Part shown: positions 17,613 through 25,814 of the stretch, one piece after another
Layout of the letters: each line of letters begins with the position of its first letter
How positions within the stretch are numbered: the first letter of the stretch is position 1
Assembly: GCF_027941775.1 (NCBI RefSeq)
Contig: NZ_CP115917.1
Coordinates: 405,001-469,000, forward strand
Source: Tenacibaculum pacificus
GTDB taxonomy: Bacteria > Bacteroidota > Bacteroidia > Flavobacteriales > Flavobacteriaceae
DNA length: 64,000 nucleotides
Direction of reading: 5' to 3'
The notes under the pieces: model-generated
Told to the model about the DNA's origin: nothing
Seen by the model: only the letters and a program-made list of their open reading frames with translations
Databases searched by the model: none
Made by a program: the position numbers and the translations under genes

Positions 17613-18286
17613 AAACAATTGTAGTAGTAGGAGGTAGCTCGGGTATCGGAAAAGCTATTGTAAATAAATTAAAAGATACACATAAAATCATCAATATAAG
17701 TAGAACAGTACCCGAAGAACACGAAAATGTAACGCATTATTCATGTGATGTTTTAAATGATGAATTACCAGTTTTAGAAGATATTAATGGATTGGTATAT
17801 TGTCCTGGAAGTATCAATTTAAAATCATTTACGCGACTTAAAATTGCCGATTTTAAAACTGATTTTGAAATAAATGTTATAGGAGCAATCAATACTTTAA
17901 AAGCATACGAAACTAGTTTGGCAAAAAACAACGGAAGTGTTGTATTATTTAGTACAGTTGCTTCTGCTTTAGGAATGCCTTTTCACGCAAGTATTGCTAC
18001 AAGTAAATCGGCAGTTGAAGGCTTAACAAAATCGTTAGCGGCAGAGTATGCAACTAAAATTCGTTTTAACGCTATTGCTCCAACCGTAACAGATACGCCA
18101 CTTGCAAAGCGTTTGTTAAGAAACGAAAAGCAACAAGAGAGTATGCAAGACAGGCATCCGCTAAAAAAATATTTAACGCCACAAGAAGTAGCAGGTTTGG
18201 CTAGTTATTTATTATCAGAGGATGCAAGTTCAATAACAGGGCAAATTATTCCTATGGATGCAGGAATTGTAAGTGTAAAATTATAA
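17609..18286 (+). CDS. Short-chain dehydrogenase lacking the canonical tyrosine
   Basis: A classical-length SDR (225 aa) with the NAD(P) motif GGSSGIGKA near residue 8, INV near residue 90, and IAPTVTDTP. At the catalytic YxxxK position it reads SIATSK: Lys is kept but Tyr is Ile, so the usual Ser-Tyr-Lys triad is incomplete. It follows PTPS and folE, so a sepiapterin- or pteridine-reductase-like role was considered. The missing Tyr argues for another chemistry or a non-catalytic role. It overlaps the small upstream gene by 4 bp. Confidence 0.85.
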   Translation: MKTIVVVGGSSGIGKAIVNKLKDTHKIINISRTVPEEHENVTHYSCDVLNDELPVLEDINGLVYCPGSINLKSFTRLKIADFKTDFEINVIGAINTLKAYETSLAKNNGSVVLFSTVASALGMPFHASIATSKSAVEGLTKSLAAEYATKIRFNAIAPTVTDTPLAKRLLRNEKQQESMQDRHPLKKYLTPQEVAGLASYLLSEDASSITGQIIPMDAGIVSVKL

Positions 18287-18296
18287 TTGTACTCGA

Positions 18297-18821
18297 ATGA
18301 AATGGCTAATTTTATTCACTATTTTTTTATGTATGAATGATGAGGTAATAATTTTTGATAAAAATACAATTCCCAAAAACTGGATTATAACAAATGATGA
18401 TGTTATGGGAGGAGTATCTACATCATCTATGAAATTGAATAACGATAAACAACTTGTTTTTTCGGGAGCTGTTTCTTTAGATAATAACGGCGGTTTTGCA
18501 ATGACAAGATTACCTATCGCTATTAATTTTGATGATAAAAAAACAAATCTAGTTATAAAGTTAAAAGGCGATGGTAAAAATTATCAGTTTAGAATAAAAG
18601 CCAAAGAAGACCAGCGTTTCTGGTATGTGCAATCGTTTGAAACTACTAATAAATCAACAGAAATTGTTTTGCCTTTAAATAAGTTTTATGCATCTTTTAG
18701 AGGATATTCATTAAATGTAGCTAATTTTTCGGCAACTACTATTTCGGAAATAGCAATTCTGATAGGTAACAAAAAGAACGAAAAATTTAATGTATCAATA
18801 GAAAAAATAACGCTTCAGTAA
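18297..18821 (+). CDS. CIA30-family protein
   Basis: The 174-aa sequence fits the complex I intermediate-associated protein 30 (CIA30) beta-sandwich: WIITNDDVMGGVSTSS near residue 30, FSGAVSLDNNGGFA near residue 56, and FRIKAKEDQRFWY in the middle. Its N-terminus is hydrophobic, so it may be exported, though no clear cleavage site is seen. Bacterial CIA30 proteins have no firm function; the fold resembles carbohydrate-binding domains. It lies 10 bp after the SDR gene. Confidence 0.75.
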   Translation: MKWLILFTIFLCMNDEVIIFDKNTIPKNWIITNDDVMGGVSTSSMKLNNDKQLVFSGAVSLDNNGGFAMTRLPIAINFDDKKTNLVIKLKGDGKNYQFRIKAKEDQRFWYVQSFETTNKSTEIVLPLNKFYASFRGYSLNVANFSATTISEIAILIGNKKNEKFNVSIEKITLQ

Positions 18822-19388
18822 ATGAAAATAGTTAAAATAACTTTACTTATAACTTTATCAATAATACTACTTATGACACTATTTAGTTTTTTATCAAATT
18901 CGGAAACAGTATCTCCTAATCAATCTTTATATGACATAGAAATTAAAGGAATTGATGGAAAAAAATTAGATTTAAATCAATATAAAGGTAAAAAAATATT
19001 ATTTGTAAATGTTGCCTCTAAATGTGGATTTACAAAGCAATATGATGGATTACAAGAATTATCATCAAAATATACTGATAAATTAGTAGTCATCGGTTTG
19101 CCGTGTAATCAATTTGGAGCACAAGAACCTGGAGAGGCATCAGAAATAAAATCATTTTGTAAGTTAAATTTTGGAGTAGATTTTCCATTAACCGAAAAAA
19201 TAGCCGTTAAAGGAGAAGAGAAACATCCGTTATATCAATGGTTAACTGAAAAAGAAAAAAATGCAAAAATGGATTCGTCTGTAAAATGGAATTTTCAAAA
19301 ATATTTAGTTGATGAAGAAGGAAGATTAATTGATATTTTCTACTCAATTACAAAACCAATGAGTTCTAAAATAACAAGCCTTTTATAA
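18822..19388 (+). CDS. Glutathione-peroxidase-family thiol peroxidase, membrane-anchored or exported
   Basis: The peroxidatic Cys68 lies in ASKCGFTKQY, with the family blocks LPCNQFGAQEPG and KWNFQKYLVD. A second Cys in EIKSFCKLNFG is the usual resolving residue of thioredoxin-dependent family members. Residues 5-24 form a single hydrophobic segment, so the enzyme probably faces the periplasm, unlike the second copy at 51370, which lacks it. It abuts its neighbours with no gap. A role in removing lipid peroxides formed in light is inferred from context. Confidence 0.9.
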   Translation: MKIVKITLLITLSIILLMTLFSFLSNSETVSPNQSLYDIEIKGIDGKKLDLNQYKGKKILFVNVASKCGFTKQYDGLQELSSKYTDKLVVIGLPCNQFGAQEPGEASEIKSFCKLNFGVDFPLTEKIAVKGEEKHPLYQWLTEKEKNAKMDSSVKWNFQKYLVDEEGRLIDIFYSITKPMSSKITSLL

Positions 19389-19874
19389 ATGATGAATTTT
19401 AAAAAACACTCAGGAATTTATACGCTAGAAACAGCACAAGAATTAAAAATGCCGTTAGAAAAAGCATGGGATTATTTTTCATCACCAGAAAATTTAGCAA
19501 AAATTACGCCCAAAAAAATGGGTTTTAATATCACTTCAAAAGTTGATAAAAAAGCATATCCTGGGCAAATAATAACGTATAAAGTATCGCCTGTTCCGTT
19601 TGTGAAAACAAATTGGGTAACAGAAATAACGCAAGTAAAAGAACAAGCTTTTTTTATTGATGAGCAACGTTTCGGACCTTATTCAATGTGGCATCACGAA
19701 CATTTTTTTGAAGCCTTGCCAAACGGAAATACCTTAATGAAAGATAAAATTTCCTATAAAATACCGTTCGGTTTTTTAGGACATATAGCACAAGCTCTTT
19801 TTATCAAAAAACAATTAAAAAGTATTTTCGAATATCGATTTATAATTTTAGAAAAAATGTTTAATGGTAAATAA
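19389..19874 (+). CDS. SRPBCC-family ligand-binding protein
   Basis: A 161-aa protein with the START/SRPBCC layout: a beta strand with amphipathic helix LEKAWDYFSSPENLAKITP near residue 24, then GPYSMWHHEHFFE and a C-terminal long helix. Such proteins bind hydrophobic ligands or act as cyclases. In photolyase clusters of other bacteria the same type of protein often precedes the photolyase gene. It overlaps that gene here by 11 bp. The ligand is unknown. Confidence 0.82.
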   Translation: MMNFKKHSGIYTLETAQELKMPLEKAWDYFSSPENLAKITPKKMGFNITSKVDKKAYPGQIITYKVSPVPFVKTNWVTEITQVKEQAFFIDEQRFGPYSMWHHEHFFEALPNGNTLMKDKISYKIPFGFLGHIAQALFIKKQLKSIFEYRFIILEKMFNGK

Positions 19875-21150
19875 ATTAGCGATATTTTGGTTTCGTAGAG
19901 ATTTGCGTTTAGAAGATAACGTAGCTTTATTTAATGCTTTAAATTCATCAAATAAAGTACTGCCGATATTTATTTTTGATGAAGAAATTTTAGATAAATT
20001 GCCAGAAAACGATGCCCGAGTTTCATTTATTTATCAAAGATTACAGCAGTTAGATACCGATTTAAAAGTAGTCGGTTCATCTTTATTGATAAAAAAAGGA
20101 AATCCTCTTGAAGTTTGGAAAACAATAATTTCGGAGTTTGATATTTCAGCAGTTTATACAAATAAAGATTACGAACCGTATGCCTTACAAAGAGATGCAG
20201 AAATTAGCGATTTTTTAAAATCAAAAAGTATTAATTTTTTAAACTATAAAGACCAAGTTATTTTTGAAAAATCTGAGGTTACCAAAAATGACGGATTACC
20301 ATATACCATTTATACGCCCTATAAAAATAAGTGGTTGCAGAAATTTAATGCCGAAGAAGATTTAAAAAATCATGATATAAATTTTAATAATTTTTATCAA
20401 TTTACATCAGAAATACCTTCTTTAAAATTTATAGGATTTAACGAAAGTAGTATAAAAGTACCCCCTTATAATTTATCAAATTTAACAAATTACGATGAAA
20501 TTCGTGATTTTCCTTTCATCGATAAAACATCTTATTTATCGCCTTATTTTCGTTTCGGATTGGTAAGTGTTCGTAAAATGGTGCAATTTGCTTTAAAAAC
20601 CAATGCAACTTTTTTAAACGAACTGATTTGGCGAGAATTTTTTATGCAAGTATTATTTCATTTTCCCAAAGTGGTTACGAATAATTTTAAGCAAAAATAC
20701 GATGCCGTTCCGTGGAGAAATAACGAAGCCGAATTTGAAAAATGGTGTAAAGGAGAAACGGGTTATCCGATGGTTGATGCAGGTATGCGACAGTTAAATA
20801 AAACGGGGTATATGCACAATCGGGTACGCATGATTACGGCAGGTTTTTTATGTAAACATCTGTTAATTGATTGGCGTTGGGGCGAAGCTTATTTTGCCGA
20901 AAAACTATTAGATTACGAATTGTCGGCAAACAACGGAAACTGGCAATGGGCAGCAGGAACGGGTTGCGATGCTGCGCCATATTTTAGAGTTTTTAATCCT
21001 GAAGCACAATTAAAAAAGTTCGATAAAGATTTACAATATATTAGAAAATGGATTGAAAATTTTGATGAATTAACCTATCCACAGCCAATGGTTGAACATA
21101 AATTTGCCCGAGAAAGAGCAATTTCGACTTATAAAGAAGCATTAAATTAA
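19864..21150 (+). CDS. Cryptochrome/photolyase family protein, class I CPD photolyase type
   Basis: The N-terminal Rossmann-like antenna domain starts IFWFRRDLRLEDN; the FAD-binding helical domain follows, with WREFFMQ, CKGETGYPMVDAGMRQL, MHNRVRM and NWQWAAGTGCDAAPYFRVFNP. The Asn-rich and Trp-rich motifs at the flavin and lesion pocket are those of class I photolyases. At 428 aa it is slightly shorter than the E. coli enzyme. It probably repairs cyclobutane pyrimidine dimers with light. It is the last gene of the crtI operon, followed 10 bp later by a strong terminator. Confidence 0.92.
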   Translation: MVNKLAIFWFRRDLRLEDNVALFNALNSSNKVLPIFIFDEEILDKLPENDARVSFIYQRLQQLDTDLKVVGSSLLIKKGNPLEVWKTIISEFDISAVYTNKDYEPYALQRDAEISDFLKSKSINFLNYKDQVIFEKSEVTKNDGLPYTIYTPYKNKWLQKFNAEEDLKNHDINFNNFYQFTSEIPSLKFIGFNESSIKVPPYNLSNLTNYDEIRDFPFIDKTSYLSPYFRFGLVSVRKMVQFALKTNATFLNELIWREFFMQVLFHFPKVVTNNFKQKYDAVPWRNNEAEFEKWCKGETGYPMVDAGMRQLNKTGYMHNRVRMITAGFLCKHLLIDWRWGEAYFAEKLLDYELSANNGNWQWAAGTGCDAAPYFRVFNPEAQLKKFDKDLQYIRKWIENFDELTYPQPMVEHKFARERAISTYKEALN

Positions 21151-21160
21151 TTGCGAAATA

Positions 21161-21196
21161 AAAAAGGTTCAAAGAATTAAATCTTTGAACCTTTTT
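21161..21196. terminator. Bidirectional terminator at the end of the light operon
   Basis: Arms 21161-21175 and 21182-21196 pair perfectly over 15 bp around a 6-nt loop, with A-run and T-run flanks on both strands. It closes the operon after the photolyase gene. It can also serve the convergent alaS gene, although a repeat element lies between it and alaS. Confidence 0.85.
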
Positions 21197-21210
21197 AATA
21201 TTATTTTTAT

Positions 21211-21297
21211 TTGAAGCAATTTCCCGCTTTCCGCACTCGCTTTTTTTTGAAGAAAAATCAAAAAAAGAGCTCAAACAAATGCTTCAATCGGGGCTAG
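21211..21297 (+). repeat. Dispersed intergenic element, copy 2 (87 bp)
   Basis: Its sequence is essentially identical to copy 1 over the full 87 bp. It sits between the convergent photolyase and alaS genes, right after the operon terminator. The outer stem TTGAAGCA/TGCTTCAA and the inner T-rich/A-rich stem are both present. Confidence 0.85.
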
Positions 21298-21327
21298 AAT
21301 TTTCTGCTATCTTTTTTAATATTGTTG

Positions 21328-23955
21328 TTAAACGATATATTCTTTAGCACCTTCTAAAGCTTTAGGAATTCCGCCAGGATTTTTACCTCCAGCAGTTGCA
21401 AAGAAATTTTGTCCACCACCGCCACCGTTGATTAATTTTCCTAATTCTCTAACAACTTTACCAGCATCGTAACCACGTTCTTCAACTAATTCTTTCGAAA
21501 TATAGCAAGTTAACATAGCTTTATCAGCTTTTTCAGAAGAGGCAAAAAACAAGAATAAATTTTTAAAATCTTTACCTAAAGCAAATGCTAAATTTTTAAT
21601 TCCGTTGGCATCTAAAGCAACTTTAGTCGCTAAAAATTGCACACCGTTTATTTCTTGTAATTGATTTCTTAATTCACCAGATAAGTTTTCTGCTTTTTCT
21701 TTAAGTAATTGTTCTATTTGCTTTTTTAAAGCAGTGTTTTCATCTTGTAAATTAGTTACCGACTTTACAACATCTTTAGGATTTTTAAATAGTTGTTTTA
21801 TATCACTAAAGTTGCGTTCAACATCTTCAAAATAATCACCAACAGCTACATTTGTAATTGCTTCAATTCTTCTAATTCCAGAAGCAACAGCACCTTCCGA
21901 TTTTATTTTGAAATACCAAATATCACCTGTTTGTGGAACGTGAGTTCCTCCACACAACTCCATTGATTGCCCAAATTTTATAGCTCTTACGGCATCGCCA
22001 TATTTTTCGCCAAATAAAGCAATAGCCCCTTCATCAATAGCTTGTTGCATCGGAATATTTCTTCTTTCAACTAAGCTTAAGTTTTCACGAATACGAGCAT
22101 TTACAAAATCTTCAATTTCTTGTAATTCATCCGAAGTTACTTTAGAGAAATGAGAAAAATCGAAACGTAAATGTTTAGGACTCACTAACGAACCTTTTTG
22201 CTCAACATGAGTTCCTAAAATTGTACGCAATGCTTGATGTAATAAATGCGTAGCAGTATGATTACTTGCAGATAAATTTCTACTATTTTTATTTACTACA
22301 GCTTTAAACCTTTCTGTTAAATTAGAAGGTAAAGTTTTAGTATAGTGAATAATTAAATTGTTTTCTTTTTTAGTGTTTACCACGTAAATTAAATCTCCGT
22401 TAGAAGTTTCAATATGCCCAACATCACCAACTTGTCCACCGCCTTCAGGATAAAAAGGAGTCATGTTAAAAACTAATTGATATTGTTCACCATCTTTTTT
22501 AGTGGTTACTTTTCTGTATCTAGTTAATTTTACATCAGCAGTTAAGGTGTCGTAACCGATAAACTCTTCCTCGTCATCTTCAATTAAAACATTCCAATCA
22601 TCAGTTTCAATAGCCGTTGCAGCTCTTCCTCTGTCCTGTTGTTGTTTTAAAGCTTCTTTATATTCTTCTTTATTATAATCTAATCCTTTTTCAGATAAAA
22701 CTAAGGCTGTTAAATCTTCAGGAAAACCGTAAGTATCTTTTAATTCAAATACTTTTTTACCAGAAATTACTTTGCTTCCAGCATTAGCTGTCATAGTATC
22801 TAGTAATAACAAACCTTGCTCTAATGTTTTTAAGAAAGATTGTTCTTCTTCTTTAATAACATTTCTAGCTAATTGTTCTTGTGCTTTTATTTCAGGAAAA
22901 GCATCACCCATTTGGTCGCTTAAAGTTGCGACTAATTTATAGATAAAAGGTTCTTTCTGATTTAAGAACGTAAATCCGTAACGAATAGCTCTTCTTAATA
23001 TTCTTCGGATTACATATCCTGCACCAGTATTACTTGGTAATTGACCATCGGCAATAGAAAATGCAACGGCACGAACGTGGTCAGCAATTACACGAATTGC
23101 GATATCTGTTTCATCACCAGTAATTTCAGTATTTTCGTATTTTACGTTTGTAATAGTTTCTATTTCTCTGATAATCGGAGTAAAAACATCGGTATCATAA
23201 TTAGATTGTACGTCTTGTAAAGCCATACATAAACGCTCAAATCCCATACCTGTATCGATATGTGTTTTAGGTAAGTTTTCTAAACTTCCATCAGCTTTAC
23301 GGTTGAATTGCATGAAAACTAAATTCCAAACTTCTACAACGTGCGGATGATCTAAATTTACTAATGATGCACCAGAAACTTTTGCTTTTTCATCCGCAGA
23401 ACGAATATCAATATGAATTTCAGAACAAGGTCCACAAGGTCCTTGTGCGCCCATTTCCCAAAAATTATCTTTTTTATTTCCTAATAAAATACGGTCTTCA
23501 GCAATGTATTGTTTCCAAATATCATATGCTTCTGTATCTTTTTCTAAACCTTCTTTTTCATCACCTTCAAAAATAGTAACATATAAAATGTCTTTATCTA
23601 TTTTGTAAACTTCAGTAAGTAATTCCCAAGCCCAAGCAATCGCTTCTTTTTTGAAATAATCGCCAAAAGACCAGTTACCAAGCATTTCAAATAATGTATG
23701 ATGATACGTATCTTTTCCAACTTCTTCTAAATCGTTATGTTTTCCAGAAACACGTAAACATTTTTGAGAATCGGCAACTCTAGCATCAACTATTTTTTTT
23801 TGTCCTAAAAAATATTCTTTAAAAGGAACCATTCCCGCATTTACAAACATTAAAGTAGGATCGTTCTTTAATACCATTGGCGAAGATGGAACGATAGCAT
23901 GGTTTTTAGATTTATAGAATTCTAAAAATTTTGATCTTATTTCTTGAGATTTCAT
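21328..23955 (-). CDS. alaS: Alanyl-tRNA synthetase
   Basis: It charges tRNA-Ala. The 875-aa protein has the class II core at the N-terminus ([10 protein letters not shown], then [16 protein letters not shown]), the editing domain with [11 protein letters not shown] and the zinc-binding CGGTHV near residue 670, and a C-terminal C-Ala domain ending in a glycine-rich stretch. The start ATGAAATCTCAAG at 23955 fits the family N-terminus. The upstream region holds the first copy of a 49-bp repeat. Confidence 0.97.
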   Translation of the reverse strand: MKSQEIRSKFLEFYKSKNHAIVPSSPMVLKNDPTLMFVNAGMVPFKEYFLGQKKIVDARVADSQKCLRVSGKHNDLEEVGKDTYHHTLFEMLGNWSFGDYFKKEAIAWAWELLTEVYKIDKDILYVTIFEGDEKEGLEKDTEAYDIWKQYIAEDRILLGNKKDNFWEMGAQGPCGPCSEIHIDIRSADEKAKVSGASLVNLDHPHVVEVWNLVFMQFNRKADGSLENLPKTHIDTGMGFERLCMALQDVQSNYDTDVFTPIIREIETITNVKYENTEITGDETDIAIRVIADHVRAVAFSIADGQLPSNTGAGYVIRRILRRAIRYGFTFLNQKEPFIYKLVATLSDQMGDAFPEIKAQEQLARNVIKEEEQSFLKTLEQGLLLLDTMTANAGSKVISGKKVFELKDTYGFPEDLTALVLSEKGLDYNKEEYKEALKQQQDRGRAATAIETDDWNVLIEDDEEEFIGYDTLTADVKLTRYRKVTTKKDGEQYQLVFNMTPFYPEGGGQVGDVGHIETSNGDLIYVVNTKKENNLIIHYTKTLPSNLTERFKAVVNKNSRNLSASNHTATHLLHQALRTILGTHVEQKGSLVSPKHLRFDFSHFSKVTSDELQEIEDFVNARIRENLSLVERRNIPMQQAIDEGAIALFGEKYGDAVRAIKFGQSMELCGGTHVPQTGDIWYFKIKSEGAVASGIRRIEAITNVAVGDYFEDVERNFSDIKQLFKNPKDVVKSVTNLQDENTALKKQIEQLLKEKAENLSGELRNQLQEINGVQFLATKVALDANGIKNLAFALGKDFKNLFLFFASSEKADKAMLTCYISKELVEERGYDAGKVVRELGKLINGGGGGQNFFATAGGKNPGGIPKALEGAKEYIV

Positions 23956-23973
23956 ATGTTTTGAGCTCGAAAA

Positions 23974-24022
23974 TTTTGTTAAATAATCATTAAAAAACAG
24001 CTAATTAGAAGTAGTTTTAAAA
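23974..24022 (+). repeat. 49-bp direct repeat, left copy
   Basis: It matches 29540-29588 at 45 of 49 positions, in the same orientation; the common start is TTTTGTTAAAT and the common end AGTAGTTTTAAAA. It lies just upstream of alaS. The two copies flank the FecI-FecR-TonB receptor-DUF4249 cassette. It may mark an insertion boundary or be a shared regulatory site. Confidence 0.8.
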
Positions 24023-24198
24023 TAGTTATTATATTAGTTGCTAAGTATTGTATTTTTATTACTTACTTGAAAAAGACAAAAATAAGATATTTAGTAGTAT
24101 GAAAGCAAAATGTTTTTTTAATCAGCTTGAATAAAAATAAGATTAATTTAAGCGTATTTAAAAGAACGTATTAAGTGAATTTTTAGCATTAAAAATTG

Positions 24199-24699
24199 AT
24201 GAAATTAAAAGAAAAGGTAGATTTTTCAGTATTGTTTGATACACATTATGAAAAATTATATAACTACGCTATTAAAATAGTGAAAGATGAAAGTATATCG
24301 AATGATTTATTACAAGAGACTTTTATAAAGTTATGGGAAAATATCGATTCGATGAAAATAAATCATCGATCTATAGAATCTTTTTTAATTATAACGTTAA
24401 AAAATAAAATTGTAGATCATTTTAGAAAAGAAAACGTAAAAAATAAACATTTAAATCTGTATGTTTTAAATAAAGATATTGAAGAAGAAATAAATAATGA
24501 ATGGGATTTACTAAAAACAATAGAAGAAGTATATACGTTACTTCCTCAAAAAACAATTGAAATATTTAAGCTTTCAAGAGATAAAGGACATACTTACGCT
24601 GAAATAGCGTCTATCAAAAATATATCAATAAAAACTGTAGAAGCTCATATTTCAAAGGCTTTGCAAGTTTTTAGAAAAGAATTAGTGAGTTTTTTATAA
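24199..24699 (+). CDS. FecI-type ECF RNA polymerase sigma factor
   Basis: Region 2 (LFDTHYEKLYNYAIKIVKDESISNDLLQETF cut in two: HYEKLYNYA and LLQETFIKLWENID) and region 4 (LPQKTIEIFKLSRDKGHTYAEIA, then SIKTVEAHISKAL) match ECF sigma factors of the Bacteroidetes FecI group. The ATG at 24199 is preferred over the TTG three bases upstream. The protein is 166 aa. The FecR gene follows 53 bp on, so this is a cell-surface signalling set controlling the downstream receptor. Confidence 0.9.
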   Translation: MKLKEKVDFSVLFDTHYEKLYNYAIKIVKDESISNDLLQETFIKLWENIDSMKINHRSIESFLIITLKNKIVDHFRKENVKNKHLNLYVLNKDIEEEINNEWDLLKTIEEVYTLLPQKTIEIFKLSRDKGHTYAEIASIKNISIKTVEAHISKALQVFRKELVSFL

Positions 24700-24752
24700 A
24701 AAAAAATAGGGTACTTGTTGTTTAGAAACGTTTTATAATAAATCTCATACTT

Positions 24753-25727
24753 ATGAAGCGAGAAAAAATTAAAGAAACAGACCTTTGGGCTTATGTATCA
24801 AACACAGCAAGTGTTGGTCTTAAAGCTAAGGTTGAGCGATGGAAAAACTCAACAGAATATGATGAACAATTATTTGAGGAAATCAAAAAAATAAATCAAA
24901 TTACTAAAGAAAATATTAGTGTAGCTACACCTAATATAGAAAAGAATAAAACCGCCTTTTTCAAAAAGATAGAAAGTAAGGAAAATAAAAATAACTTTAA
25001 AAAGCTTTTCTTTAAATATGCTGCCGCAGCAATAATAGTATTAAGTACTTCTTTTTTTACCTATTTTATAACACAATCTAAAGAAATATATATAGCAACA
25101 ACTTACGGAGAACAAAAGGAAGTAACGCTTTCAGATGGATCTGTAGTTTGGTTAAATGCTTCGAGTAAAATTTCATATAAAGAGAATTCTCCAAGAACTA
25201 TCCGTTTAGAAGGTGAAGCTTTTTTTGAAGTAGCAAAAGATAAAAAACATCCTTTTACGGTAGAAACTCCAGATAATGTTATAGTTAAAGCTTTAGGGAC
25301 TAGCTTTAATATTAAATCTTATAACGAAAATGATTATTATGAAACTGTTCTATTTACAGGAAAAGTAGCAGTTAATGTTAAAGATTCTGACAAAAATAAA
25401 ATGATAATGTTACCTAATGATAAAATAAGAATTCTGAAGAAAAATAAACATGTTTTTAAATCTGTTATAACAAATAAAATGAATACTATTTCTTGGAGAG
25501 AAGGTAAAATTCAATTTAAGAACAAAACATTTAAAGAAATAGCAACCGATTTTAAGAATCAATATAATTTGAAGTTTCATTTTGAAAATGAAAAAATATC
25601 AAATGTAAAATTTACAGGAACTTTTGAAAAAACAATGCCTATAAGAGAAATTTTAGAAATTTTAAAAATAACAAAACCTTTTGAATATCATTTTAATACT
25701 CAAAAAAATACTTGGATTATTAAATAA
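24753..25727 (+). CDS. FecR-family anti-sigma factor
   Basis: This 324-aa inner membrane protein has a cytoplasmic N-terminal part (1-90) that would hold the sigma factor, one transmembrane helix near residues 92-109, a periplasmic FecR domain (TTYGEQKEVTLSDGSVVWLNASSK onwards, about 116-210) and a C-terminal DUF4974 domain (about 250-324). It should relay occupancy of the downstream STN-containing receptor to the sigma factor. A hairpin directly after its stop may reduce read-through into the receptor gene. Confidence 0.92.
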   Translation: MKREKIKETDLWAYVSNTASVGLKAKVERWKNSTEYDEQLFEEIKKINQITKENISVATPNIEKNKTAFFKKIESKENKNNFKKLFFKYAAAAIIVLSTSFFTYFITQSKEIYIATTYGEQKEVTLSDGSVVWLNASSKISYKENSPRTIRLEGEAFFEVAKDKKHPFTVETPDNVIVKALGTSFNIKSYNENDYYETVLFTGKVAVNVKDSDKNKMIMLPNDKIRILKKNKHVFKSVITNKMNTISWREGKIQFKNKTFKEIATDFKNQYNLKFHFENEKISNVKFTGTFEKTMPIREILEILKITKPFEYHFNTQKNTWIIK

Positions 25728-25728
25728 A

Positions 25729-25756
25729 AAATAGGAGAACTGCAATTCTCCTATTT
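25729..25756 (+). terminator. Hairpin between the anti-sigma and receptor genes
   Basis: Arms 25729-25739 and 25746-25756 form a perfect 11-bp stem with a 6-nt loop right after the FecR stop, followed by an A/T-rich stretch. It is probably a terminator or attenuator separating regulatory genes from the receptor gene. Confidence 0.7.
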
Positions 25757-25814
25757 AAAATTGCTGATAAATTTAATTTTAACTGAACAAAACCATTTAA
25801 CAACATTCAAATCT

